The notes under the pieces are model-generated. The model was given only the letters and a program-made list of their open reading frames with translations. It searched no databases and had not been told where the DNA came from. The translations under genes were made by a program, and so were the position numbers. Source: Portulaca oleracea (lineage: Eukaryota > Streptophyta > Magnoliopsida > Caryophyllales > Portulacaceae). Taken from it: a stretch of DNA of 64,000 nt. Below are positions 33,447 to 44,028 of the stretch, piece by piece (position 1 is the first letter of the stretch; each line of letters starts with the position of its first letter). Location of the stretch: the NCBI GenBank assembly GCA_029582165.1, contig CM055871.1, forward strand, positions 2,549,501-2,613,500, written 5' to 3'.

Positions 33447-36425
33447 ATTGGTTAACTCACAACATTACTCTTTTTTGGATGGAGAGAGAAAGTAAGGAGG
33501 GAGAACAGGGGAGAGGAAGCGGTGAGTAGGGTAGAGGATGTAGTCATTCTTCTATGCTCTTTGTAGGAAATCTACCCAAAAAGTTAGATAGGTTTGGCCT
33601 CAAAGGAATATTTAGGAGATATGCTGAAGTAATTCTTCTCGCATAATCATCCGAAAGAATGCATCTTCAAACTTTGGTTTTGTTGAAGTGAAAAGAAGAA
33701 TGGATGTCAGAATTTGCATTGACCGACTCAATCACTTGGTGGTTAGAGGCTGGAGGATTATTGTAGACTGGGCAAGGGGGAGGCGTTCAGGAAAACAGAA
33801 GGTTGGAATGCAGAAGAGCAAACAAACTTGGATTCCAAGGGCTTCAAGTAATTTCTCCATAGATGAGGTTTCGTTCAGAGTAAAAGGGAATGTGAATGAA
33901 GAATTTATGGAGTGGTTGCAACGAAGTCTTATTTGTATAGCAAATGCTCCCAGAGATCTCGATGCCCTACCATACTTGATAAAAGACAATTTTGGTCCCA
34001 TTTCAAAGATTTGGGCTTTCAGTGGAGTGAAGTATTTACTCACTTTTCCGACCATACAAGACATGAATGAAGCATTAGCCAATCCGATGGAACTCACGGA
34101 CTGGTTCATCGATATCAGACCTTGGTCCAGGTACGACTCTGCAGATTCGAGGAAAGTCTGGATTGATATTGTTGGAGTCCCCCCTCGTGGATGGTCTTAG
34201 GACAATTTTCAGAAGTGTGCGCAGCCATGGGGCAAACTCCTTTCTCTGGATAGATGCATATCCTCGTCTAACCAGTTTGAGGTTATGAGAGTATTAATTC
34301 AAACTGATGTGTTTAAGAGAATCGATGGGGAATTACTTCTGGACATACAAAGTTGTTCATACAGAATTTTCATTAGAGAGGTCAGTACATATTTAATTCC
34401 CCCATCAATGTCTCATATTCAAGAAAGCTCAAAATCCTCAGGATATTCTAGTGAGGATGAAGAGAGTTCTCAACACATTGAAGATGAGTTTCAAAACAAC
34501 TTTGAGATGGTTCAAGATTCCTCAGTACTTAGAGTCGGCTTAAGTAATGGAGTGATTTAGGATACGCCTCAGGGCTGTGATGTTCAAATCCAACAAGTGG
34601 GCAATGCAAATCTGCATCAACTCAGCAATGGTGAACCACAGCAGAACAATTCAATGTTGCCCAACTGGCTGACTGAGGAGGGCAACCAACAGTCAGAGTG
34701 CAGTAATTACAATTCACATGGAAAAGTGGAAGAGTTGTGCATTAATGAGCATGAGAGACTGGATATCGAGAAAGTAGTGGAGTCTGGGAATGAATTGACA
34801 CTAGCAATAGTCCCTGTAATTAATGATGATCAACTCATTATGGCAACAACTACATTGGGAGATAAAGCAACAATTGGATTAGAGAAATCAGTGGAAGTTG
34901 TCTCTGACATTAATTCCCAAATTAATGTCCATGACCCATTGAAGACTAGAGCTCAAAAGTCCAGTCCAATTCCAATCAATCCTGACAATGATGAGTCTGT
35001 AAATGAGCTCAACTCCGTTGCATCAGATAATGATTATGTCATCAAAGCCAGAGAATATATTGCGGAGAAGGCAATACAGTTTGGTGAAAAATCAGGCTTT
35101 ATGAGAGCCAAGAGAAATATCAATGCGAACAAATATTTTGTAGACAAACTCTCGGTGAGGAAAAAGAAAAAGTCAAAGGAGAGTGAAAGGAGAAAGAGGA
35201 TTTTGACTTATTCCAGGGCATCTTCTACTGAAAGTGAAAGCTTTTAAATATACAAATTTGTGCTTGGAGTGTGAGGAAGGGGATGTGCTTGATTGATAAG
35301 GAGAGGGTCTTGGTTGTGAGGGGTTGTTTGTGCAAACTGTGGGGGTTAGTTCTGAGGTATTCTGCTGCTTCTGAGGTTTGGTCTTCTGCCTGGGCTGTGC
35401 ATCCTTGGTCTGAATGTCTGTCATATGTAGTTGGTTCTGGGATTGTCTTCCATGTTGGTGAAGCTGGACTGTGTTTCTGCTGCTGCTGTTTTATTTCTAG
35501 GACTGTCTACTGTGTTGGTTCTGCTCTGTAGAAAGACTCATTGTTCTGCAGCTGCTGTGTCTTGTCGGGGCTGTGTAGTTGTTGTGGCTGCTCGTTTCAG
35601 ACTGGGGTTGATTAATTACTGTTGCTGATGTTTTTGTCTTGGTTGGTGCTTCAATGTTGGATGCAAGCTCAATCGTGTGCCTGTCCTAATCTGGTGCAGC
35701 TCAAGTGCTTAGTAATAAGTTATGCAATTCAAGGGCTTGATGATTGATTTCAGGTTCATCTCTATCTTAATGGGTGTGTTGTTGTTGGTTGCTCCTCAAA
35801 CTGATTCAGTTATCAGTGCATTGTGGGTTCAAATTGCTTTTTATAGTCTGAGGTGTCTGGGCATATTCAAGGATGAAATGGGTGCATAATTCCTCTGGTG
35901 TTGCATCTTTCTGAGTATAAGCCGTGGCAAGGCTGATTAATTCAGGTTTGGAAATGGAAATGTATTTGGATTGAAGCTCATTCAAAATGGCTGCATCAAG
36001 AAAAATTAAGGCATGAGCATGCTGAATGAGACAAGGCTTGCGTGGTAGTGCAACATCATGTGTCTTAATTCTCTAGATAAATTCTGATTCTTGGCTCCAA
36101 TTTTGTTTCCAATTCGTTGTCTAAAGCTCTATGTGGGTTATTGCCATCATTATGTTGATTTGGATATTCTGGTGGCAGTTCTTCATCAACATTTTTTGGG
36201 TTGTTGCGTGTTCATCAGTGGGAATTCCTTAGTTCACTTAGTCTCAGAGATCTATCTTGCAAAGGATTCAGTTTTCCTTGATGTAACTTTATGGGATTGG
36301 TTCAAGAGGCTTAGGATTTTCAATTTGATGTAGATGGTTTGTTCTCATTTTTCTGTTGTCTGCCTGATCTAAAGGTGCAGATTTTTATTTAAAAGGGTCT
36401 TTCGACCACTAATTATAAAAAAAAA
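33447..36425 (+). mobile_element. Internally deleted LINE with a target duplication
   Basis: The direct repeat ATGAGGGCTRAGGA at 33433-33446 and 36426-36439 flanks it, with an A-run before the right copy. It contains ORF1 (33550-35247) and only the first codons of ORF2 (IQICAWSVRKGM near 35250, the endonuclease start). It then passes into noncoding 3' sequence ending GGTCTTTCGACCACTAATTA. Reverse transcriptase is absent. Confidence 0.82.
33550..35247 (+). pseudogene. LINE ORF1 protein (RRM plus DUF4283-like), broken
   Basis: The first segment (33550-33650) encodes an RRM RNP2-type stretch, LFVGNLPKKLDRFGLKGIF. A frameshift separates it from the RNP1 part FGFVEVKRRMDV near 33680. A DUF4283-like domain follows (FSIDEVSFRVKGNVNEEF through ALANPMELTDWFIDIRPWSR). 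A TAG at 34198-34200 interrupts the conserved PPRGWS...DNFQK region, and another at 34558-34560 splits the acidic C-terminus. ORF1 proteins coat LINE RNA; this copy is non-functional. Confidence 0.78.
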
Positions 36426-36480
36426 ATGAGGGCTAAGGATTGAAAGTTAAAACATTATAACTGTTTTGGCTCCATTTTAG

Positions 36481-36720
36481 ATTGGGTGAATTTGAATTGA
36501 GTCATGACCGGATGTACAAGTATCAATTCATGCTCAGGTTGATCACTTGTAGTTCGTATTGGTTTGAGTCATATTTATCAGCTCGAGTGTAGTCCTGTTA
36601 ACATTTTCTAGATTGAGTCATGATCGGATGCTCAAGTATCAATTCATGCTGAGTTGATAACTTGTAGTTCGTATTGGTTTGAGTTATCTTTACCAGCTCG
36701 AGTGTAGATTGGTTAACATT
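36481..36720. repeat. Minisatellite copies in the MLP-4 3' flank
   Basis: Two complete and one partial unit of the roughly 115-bp repeat occur here (ATCAATTCATGCT and GCTCGAGTGTAG words), displaced from MLP-4 by the LINE. Confidence 0.8.
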
Positions 36721-37179
36721 TTCTTCCAACCAGCCAACCTTGCGAAAATCCTCTGGTTCAAAAGTTGCCTCTAGTTTGGTTTGCCCCATTCTTTTGTGTG
36801 GTTGGATAACATTTTATCACTTTATGCCACCTACCACACTTTATTCCATCTATCTCCACTTTATTTCACTCATTTTATTCAACTTTATTCACTTTATCCC
36901 ACCAACTACCTAGCCCTTCAAAGAACATGACATTTGTAACTTTGGTTAAATAAGGTCATTCCTTTTTAATTAGTTTCAACTTGATTGTTTCATGTGCCAA
37001 ATCGGGTTCTCATTTCAAAGTTCATTTCCAACAAGTTGTTGTCAGGTCATAAAATGGACCTAGGAAAGAGGGATTTTTAAGTTTGCTAAAACAATGATAA
37101 CCGAGGATTTAGTTGTCGGTAGGTTGGGCCTGTGCTTGGATTAGTTTCGCCTACTGTTTGTAGCTAAGTTGTCCTAATT

Positions 37180-37198
37180 TATTTTTTTTTTGATCGAA
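37180..37198 (-). mobile_element. Minimal retroposon tail (19 bp) with 14-bp TSD
   Basis: AAGTTGTCCTAATT is duplicated at 37166-37179 and 37199-37212 around 19 bp that read TTCGATCAAAAAAAAAATA on the minus strand. The paralogous flank near 52000 lacks this insertion. It looks like a LINE or SINE insertion truncated to its 3' tail. Confidence 0.7.
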
Positions 37199-37363
37199 AA
37201 GTTGTCCTAATTGCTTATGTCTTTCCTTATTTGTCGGGGATAATTGTTGTGAGAGAGAATATGAATACACATTATCAATTTTCTCTCTCTAAATCCAGTC
37301 TTTTATTGACGTCAATGAAACAGTGATCTCGAGGGCATCATTAGGTTCTCCTAGTTTTGAAAG

Positions 37364-39490
37364 GAAAAAGGCCACACAGGCCACAATCAATTACCAATTC
37401 TCAACCTCTTCCCCTTCAGAGGCAACCAGATTGTCCACCTCCATAGGGCAAGAATCCATCCAAGTCTTGGTACATTTCAATGGGAGAGCTAGCTTAGCAA
37501 TGCTATGAGCCACACCATTGCACACTCTATGACAAAAACAAAACACAACTCTATCAAAACAAGCTGCTAACTTTAAACAGTCTTTAACAATGTTCATTGC
37601 CATCGGGCTTGTTCGGTGAAGATCTTTCAGCCCTCGCACCAGCAGAAGGCAGTCTAATTCCACGATAATTTCTTTTAATCCCATCTCCATCGCTAGCTTC
37701 ATTCCGCTTCTCACGGCCCCTGCTTCCATTTCTTCAATCGTCCAAGCGGTCTCTACAAATGTAGCTTTGGCCGCTTTCACTTTTCCTTCGTTATTTCTAA
37801 TCACTACTCCCCATCCTCCATGGCCGTTCATTGCAACTGTAGCATCCGTATTGATTTTCCACAACCTCACAGGTGGACATTCCCACTTGGTCTGTTGTTG
37901 AACTGGATTTTGCTCCTCATCTTTGGGGTGTTGCGCCTGGAGATACATGTGATGGAGATCTAAAGCATGGGAGCAGACTTCCATTGGTGTCATTCGGACT
38001 TTATCAAAGATTAGTCTGTTTCGAGTAGGGATGGCAGTCAAGTTCGAATCCGAAGCGAATCCGATTCGCTCCGATTAAAAAGTCTGAATCCGAATTCGAC
38101 TAAAAAAACTCCGAATTCGAATCCGATTAAAAAATTCCGACTCCGATTATAATTGGGGCGGGTATGGAGGTAACTACCTCCGATCCGATTAAGTCCGATT
38201 ATAGTCGATCCGATTAAGTTCGATTAAGTCCGATTATAATAATTAATATAAAAATTTAAAAAAACTGAAAATTAAAATTAAAAAATTAAGAATTATTGTT
38301 GGTGTTTGATTTTAACAAGTATGATACATAATCAGAGGTAATCGGAGTTAGAAGTAATCGGAGTCGGAGGAAATCATTTTATGGAAATGTATAACAGCTA
38401 ATCGGAGTTGGAGGTAATCGGAGGTAATCGGAGTCGGAGGTAATCGGAGTTGGAGGTGGAGTTGGGTACCTCCGATTAATTTTGGATTTGAAGGTCCTCC
38501 CACCTCCGGTTAATCGGATTTGGAGGTGGACCTCCACCTCCGATTATTAATTGGAGCGAATATGAAGGTACCTACCTCCGATTCACCTCCGACCCATTGC
38601 CACCCCTAGTTTCGAGATCTCCAGATTACCCATAGGAGGGTAGCAAAAATTCCTCTCGCCTCATCCTTCAACTGTCCTAACACCTGTTCCATCCATGCAC
38701 CCACGTCCTCTGTCTCCCTTCTTTCTACCTCCATCCTGAGAACACTCGTTTTCCACACTAATTGCACCCATGGGCACTCAAGAAAGAAGTGGTTGTTCGT
38801 TTCTATCCCCTCCCCGCATCTAGGACAGATTGGGTCTATGTCTACTCTTCTTTTCACCAGGTTTGCCCTCGTAGGAAGAGCATCCTTACCAATTCTCCAC
38901 AGGCAGTGTTTTGTTTTAGGCCTCGCTACAATACTCCATATGGCCTTACCCTTTCCCTCATCTCTCCGAGACCCCGAGCTTCCATCCCCATCTTTCTCTT
39001 CTTTCATCTTTCTTGCTAGCCAGTAGGTTGTCTTCACCGTGAAACTTCCATCATAGGACAAACTCCAAATTAATTTATCATTCTCATCAGACTCCGGAAT
39101 GGGAATTGCTTTAATCTTTTTTGCCGTGTAAGAATCAAAGCATTCAGACAGTAGCTCATCCCTCCATGTTTTAGAATTTTGATCAATCAGTTCACTTAGA
39201 TGAGCGTTTTCAGTGTGTCCTCTTGGGTGAGATGATATCCTGCCATCAGTAAGGTCTGGGACCCAACTGTCTGTCCAAATACCTACTGCTCTTCCATTGC
39301 CTATACATAACATTGCCCCCCTTTTCACCAACTCCCTTACCCCTAAAATACTTCTCCATGTGTAACTAGGTTGGTGTCCTCGTTTCGCCTTCCAAAAGTC
39401 CTCTGAAGGGAAATATTTTGCCTTCAACACCCGAGCCACAGGAGTTTGCTGGTTTTGCACAAGCCTCCAATATTCAAAATTCAATAAATC
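37364..39490 (-). mobile_element. 5'-truncated LINE, ORF2 C-terminus
   Basis: The minus-strand frame at 39484-38606 carries the post-RT region (AKYFPSEDFWKAK, then the zf-RVT module PKTKHCLWRIGKDALPTRAN and CPRCG). It continues after a MITE at 38041-37391 with RNase H (INTDATVAMNGHGGWGVVIR, with Asp, Glu and Asp catalytic positions retained). The RT itself is gone. Codons on either side of the MITE join exactly once the 8-bp duplication is removed. Confidence 0.88.
38026..38608. mobile_element. hAT MITE with perfect 8-bp TSD
   Basis: GTTTCGAG flanks it at 38018-38025 and 38609-38616. The termini are TAGGGATGGCA and TTGCCACCCCTA. The 583-bp interior is a dense mosaic of TCCGATT, GAATCCGA and AATCGGAGG words on both strands. 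It interrupts the LINE RNase H region. Confidence 0.93.
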
Positions 39491-39984
39491 AACAACTTCA
39501 AGAGCAACTTCAACTGCAACTCATTCATATGTTATTTCTTTAATTTAAGTTGAAACATTTATAATAATCTATCGGTACTAGAAGATAATCTTATTTTATT
39601 ATGTATATTGTACCAAAAATAATATTTAGAGATAATTTTTTTAAAAGAAAAAGTAAAAAAAGGTCGCAATCATAACCCATTGGGTTGACCTAAAACCGAA
39701 ATATCGCCCGCATTTACCCGAACCCGAAATGCACCCGACCCGTATTTACTCAAATCCAATATATGACCGACCCGTAACCCACCCGCCCGTATTAGCAGGT
39801 CTATTGATGTGCTTTCTTTCCTTACCCATATATTTGAACTTTTGGTTTATTTCTGGCTTTCTTCTGAATCCACTTGTTTTACTTTTACAGCCCTTATTCT
39901 AACTCTTCTCTTTTATCTTGCCCAATTAACCACCACCTTTGAACCCCTTACCAATTTCTGATTCATTTTCCCAATGCCCTCTCT
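39491..39984. other. Intergenic, no gene seen
   Basis: The region contains an ACCCG-rich stretch (39680-39790, ACCCGAACCCGAAATGCACC), possibly the remnant of another MITE, and otherwise AT-rich sequence. Confidence 0.5.
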
Positions 39985-40532
39985 GTTTGAGATAAAGACA
40001 TCCTTCAGTTCTCCCAACCTCCTAAACACACCCCTCAGACCAAATTCGTCAATATCTTCTGGTAAATTTCCCACATAAATTGAGTAATTTGCTCCTTTTC
40101 GTGGTCTCCTTGGGTGTTACTCTCCATCCTTTACTAAGTCATCAATCAGCTGTTATTCCTTAGAAAGATCATTGTATTATCATTTATCACTCTTGGACTC
40201 ATATCACAAGGGACAAGGCAATAAAAGCTATGCTAGTTTGGTCATTTTCGTCCATTGTCTTTATTATTTTCCTTCGTCTCTGCAGCTTGTATACATAAAG
40301 TTGTCATGTAATCAATGCACCACATTCACACAATTATGAAATCTGAAACCTCTCGTTTCTCTTTCATCTCAGCATTCACAATTTTGTTTCTCCTTACTAG
40401 GACAGTTGCTCAAATTTTGTGTGGTGCATGCATTTAATTTAAAACGTGGATAAATCCACAAAGGAGGGACAATACGTACGAAGTGAAATGAATTCGCAAT
40501 TAGATATCAACCTTCCTTTCTCCCTCTCATCT

Positions 40533-40539
40533 TATAAAA
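40533..40539 (+). promoter_or_regulatory. TATA box of MLP-5
   Basis: TATAAAA in the shared CATCTTATAAAACAG context lies 85 bp before the start codon of this broken gene. Confidence 0.65.
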
Positions 40540-41799
40540 CAGAATCCAAGGGTGCAATGATATTACACACACAAACACTCCTGAGACCCCGATTAGAGTT
40601 AAGCAGAGAAAAGAATAACAAAAATGGAGGGCCAAGTTTCGGCTGATAACGAAATACAAGTTGAAGCAAGCAAAGTGTGGGAGGTGTATAGATCAATTCA
40701 GCTGGTCAAGCTCATCGAAAAACATCTCCCTGCCGTAGTTGAGAAGATAGAGGTGATCCAGGGCGACGGAGGACTCGACTCTGTCTTCCACATCGTTTTT
40801 CTTCCCGGTATTCTTCCTTTCTGTCTCCTTTCTTTTTATCAGCATAATCAATTAACAACGGCAAAGTAAGTTTACTGATTAGGTTATGTTCGGTAAGATG
40901 TAAGCAAGGGTACTAGGGTAGGAAAGGTAAGTAAAGGTACGAAACATAAATAAGATTGTGTAATTGTGTAATTGTGTACGCAAAACAAAGTACTATAAGT
41001 AATTTCTTACTTACACACCCTTAATTTGTCAAGATTAAATTTGAATTAATAGTAGCAACCTATGATACAGGGGCGGCAGGTATTAGTTCATAAAAGAGAA
41101 GATCACAAAAGTAGACGATGAGAATCGCATAAAGGAAGCGGAGGCTGTGGAAGGAGGATACCATGATCTGGGATTCAGTCTGTATTGAGTCCGCTTCCAA
41201 GTGCTTGCTGTTAAATTTCACCCAATTTGGTGAAACTAAAGAGAGAAGAGGGAGAGAGATTTGAGAAATGATAATATTGATGAATCTCTACTCAAAGATA
41301 CAAGGGGGAGAGGTAGGTTATTTATAACCAACCTCCCTAACTAACCAAGAAACAAGGTAAAAGAAAACAAAGAAATAAAATTGTGAACAAATTGGAAATA
41401 CAAGATTTACTAATCCTAACACCCCCCCTCAAATTGGAGGGTGTCAAAACTCCAATTTGCCACAATGGAAATCTTGAACTTTAACTCCAACAGCTTCCTC
41501 GCCCTCACCACGATTCGTAATAGAGACTTTCCTGGTTAATCGGACGAGAAAACGAAGAGAGGATCATCCTCAAATCAACAGAGTAACAAAAACGGGTGTG
41601 GAACCAGATGAATGTGAATGTATGAATTAACATGAATTTGAATGGCAGGAGGGAAGGAAAGAGCAGTTTGTGCATATTCAGTCTCGAGAGTTAGCCGTGT
41701 CTTGGTCACTGATGCAGCTGGTGCTTTTGCACATTCTTGCCATGGTGAAGGCAGTAGCAACATCTCCTTCCTCCTCCATCCGCTCAAAGGAGCCAGTTG

Positions 41800-42112
41800 G
41801 AAAGAAAGGTAATCCTAACAATGGCAACAGAAACAATACTGCCCTGGGCAGCAACTTCACGAGCACCAGTATCTTCCGAAAGAAGCAAGGCCAAAATATG
41901 AGATATAGATGACACAGCACCAGCATCTCTTGACAAATCGGGGTAACAAAGTTTCAGTCGCTGAACAAGATAAGAAGTGACTTTAGGACGGTCTTCACCT
42001 TTGTTGCGATTGGACAATGTCACAAGCATATCAGTCAAGGGAAAGGCTAAGGAATCTCCACAATGAAACAACTTCATTGATGCTCCAAGGATATCATCAT
42101 TCACACTCACCG
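41800..42112 (-). pseudogene. Captured fragment: HECT E3 ligase UPL1/2-like
   Basis: The frame reads [39 protein letters not shown] and [20 protein letters not shown]. This resembles the N-terminal armadillo-like region of the very large plant UPL1/UPL2 HECT ubiquitin ligases. The piece is about 100 codons of a protein several thousand residues long. It abuts the RIE1-like fragment directly near 42112-42119, with no intron sequence evident. Confidence 0.62.
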
Positions 42113-42118
42113 AAGAGT

Positions 42119-42445
42119 TTAATTCGACCTCGAATTCGAGTTCAAGTTCAAACCCGAACCCGGATTACTAAACCCTAAACTCATCTCTCTCCTTCTCTTA
42201 TACTCCAAACAAACACAAACCATATGCAACACGCACTGAACTCCATACCCAACAAACCACATCCGAAGAGGAACCATCGACCTCTCATCCAAGCTCAAGA
42301 ACAGCACAACAATGGTGACACCAACAAAAAATGTGTTCCATACCAAATCAAGAACAACAGCCGGAGTCGAATATGCCCAATCGCTTTGCCTCTCTTCAAT
42401 TTACTCCGCTGCGACTTCACGAACCGTAACAGACTGCTCCGTCAT
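42119..42445 (-). pseudogene. Captured fragment: RIE1-like RING E3 ligase, N-terminal part
   Basis: The minus strand reads SVTVREVAAE, a TAA, then IEERQSDWAYSTPAVVLD and on through the membrane segments (LFLSLDERSMVPLRMW, GYGVQCVLHMVCVCLEYKRR). This matches the N-terminal membrane region of plant RIE1-type RING-H2 proteins. The RING domain itself was not captured. The stop replaces what is normally a Gln codon. Confidence 0.72.
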
Positions 42446-42599
42446 CATTCTCCGGCTGTTCGCTCCCCGGAGAAACCTCGCCTCCCCACGGATCCCCGCC
42501 CGCCGAAAAAACCGCCGGCTCTGGGACGGGAAAAAACCTAGGAATTTGGGAATTAGGGAAGAACGAAGATCAAGATTGCAAGAATTTGGGGATCTTTGG

Positions 42600-42835
42600 G
42601 GAGTTTCGCATCGTGATGAATCTGCATCGATTTGACATCGGGAGCCGTCTTGCAGAGGGGACACTCGTACTTGGCATGTCCGCCTTTCTCGGCGCCGGTA
42701 CGGTCGGCCAGGCCGGCCTTTCTGCCGCCGCGATTGGTGGTCGACCTTGGCGGCGATTTCCTTCGCGGTGTGCTTCTTCGGCTTCGAGTTGGAATCGCTG
42801 CTCAATACCTCGAAATCGAATAAGCATCTGTGGGA
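42600..42835 (-). pseudogene. Captured fragment: C2H2-type zinc finger protein
   Basis: The minus strand reads [14 protein letters not shown], then after a one-base shift [20 protein letters not shown] and [20 protein letters not shown] with HHDAK. This matches my recollection of a small conserved plant protein with a single C2H2 finger. It is the first cargo piece after the element's 5' LTR. The frameshift makes it non-functional. Confidence 0.7.
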
Positions 42836-43449
42836 GCAGATCTTTGCGAGGATGAGGGATCGAGGGTTTGATCGGTCGCCGACGATGTGCATAGAAGTCG
42901 TCGGAGTCTGACCCTTTTCGATCCGGCGAGCACGCAGTAGCAGAGCAGAATTCGTTTCTTGATTGTGGAAGTTGATGGTTTTCTGGAAAGGGGTGGAAAG
43001 ATAATGAAGAAGAAGAATGTGAAATGGAGGAAGAAGAAGGACAGAACGCAGGAATGAACCTGGCTCTGATACCATGTTAAATTTCACCCAATTTGGTGAA
43101 ACTAAAGAGAGAAGAGGGAGAAAGATTTGAGAAATGATAATATTGATGAATCTCTACTCAAAGATACAAGGGGGAGAGGTAGGTTATTTATAACCAACCT
43201 CTCTAACTAACCAAGAAACAAGGTAAAAGAAAACAAAGAAATAAAATTGTGAACAAATTGGAAATACAAGATTTACTAATCCTAACACTTGCCAAGGAGG
43301 GATCAGGGAATTGCATTGTCAGGTCGACTGTGGAGTACACCCTCAAACCAGACGCTGATCCACAAGCTTCTCAAGTTGTCTCCACCAAGGCATTCGAAGC
43401 AGCTGCCAAGATCGTCGAACCCTACCTCCTACAACTGCCTACCAACTAG

Positions 43450-44028
43450 GATATCCACTCCCTACAATGTGCTCCATCGGTATTCCACACTTTCCCACAT
43501 CTATAAATAACCTGTCGAGCATCAAGGAAGTACATATCCTTACAACTAGAGCAAGAGAGGAGTCATTGTAGATGATGTGTGTTTAATTTCATTTGTTATC
43601 CTACTACCAAAAAAAAATTAATAATGCAAAGAATTACCAGTTTATGCTTCAATTGGGCTACTCCGCTCATTATCCATTGATTTGGGGTTGTAACCTTTCT
43701 AGTTCCTCGAATGATAAAAGATATTGTGATTTACGTATTTACTTATATGAAATTATGAGTATTTGGGACTGTTGTGGTATAAAGCTTATATTTTTACGTA
43801 CCAAATTAAAAAGAGAATGACATGATTGACTTCTATGATTATAAGAACACATATAAATTGTATAAAATTATATTTCTATCCATAATTTTTAAAATTCACA
43901 AAAAAAAAACTTAAAATGTGTTGAACAAATGAAATTCATTCGATTAAGGTGTCATTTATATTGTTAGCATGGCAAATGCATTCTAGGCTTCTCATATTGA
44001 TAATTAATAAAAGTTATAAAAATAATTA
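43450..44028. other. 3' flank of MLP-5
   Basis: The sequence is collinear with the flanks of MLP-3, 6 and 8 up to about 44028, where Copia sequence begins. No gene is present. Confidence 0.6.

Larger units (their letters stand above)
41209..43287 (-). mobile_element. Small non-autonomous LTR retrotransposon carrying host gene pieces
   Basis: Two 213-bp direct LTRs (41209-41421 and 43075-43287) begin TG and end CA, and differ at two visible positions. CTTGC target duplications flank the element (41204-41208 and 43288-43292). A tRNA-Met-type primer site (TGGTATCAGAGCC, minus strand) touches the right LTR, and a G-rich polypurine tract touches the left one, so it reads on the minus strand. The 1.65-kb interior has no gag or pol; it carries fragments of at least three cellular genes. 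The near-identical LTRs point to a recent insertion. Confidence 0.95.
40624..43449 (+). pseudogene. MLP-5: NCS-like gene split by an LTR element
   Basis: Exon 1 (40624-40807) is open; it has an added Val (LPAVVEKIE) and reads GDGGLDSV, a damaged glycine loop. Exon 2 begins at 41071 after a normal acceptor. It has a one-base deletion 23 bases into the exon, giving an early TAA, and a TGA in place of CGA at about 41186. It is then interrupted at 41208 by a 2.1-kb LTR element. The rest of exon 2 resumes at 43293-43449 and ends normally at LLQLPTN. Three independent lesions make it a clear type II pseudogene. Confidence 0.93.

Noticed and set aside
35271..35628. Overlapping open frames after LINE ORF1 as genes
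   Set aside because: They are low-complexity TGCTGCT/GGTTCTG sequence inside the LINE's deleted ORF2 and 3' region, without domain similarity.
42401..43087. The 228-codon minus-strand frame inside the small LTR element as one novel protein
   Set aside because: Its different parts match unrelated host gene fragments in changing frames plus LTR-adjacent sequence, so it is a chance fusion frame.
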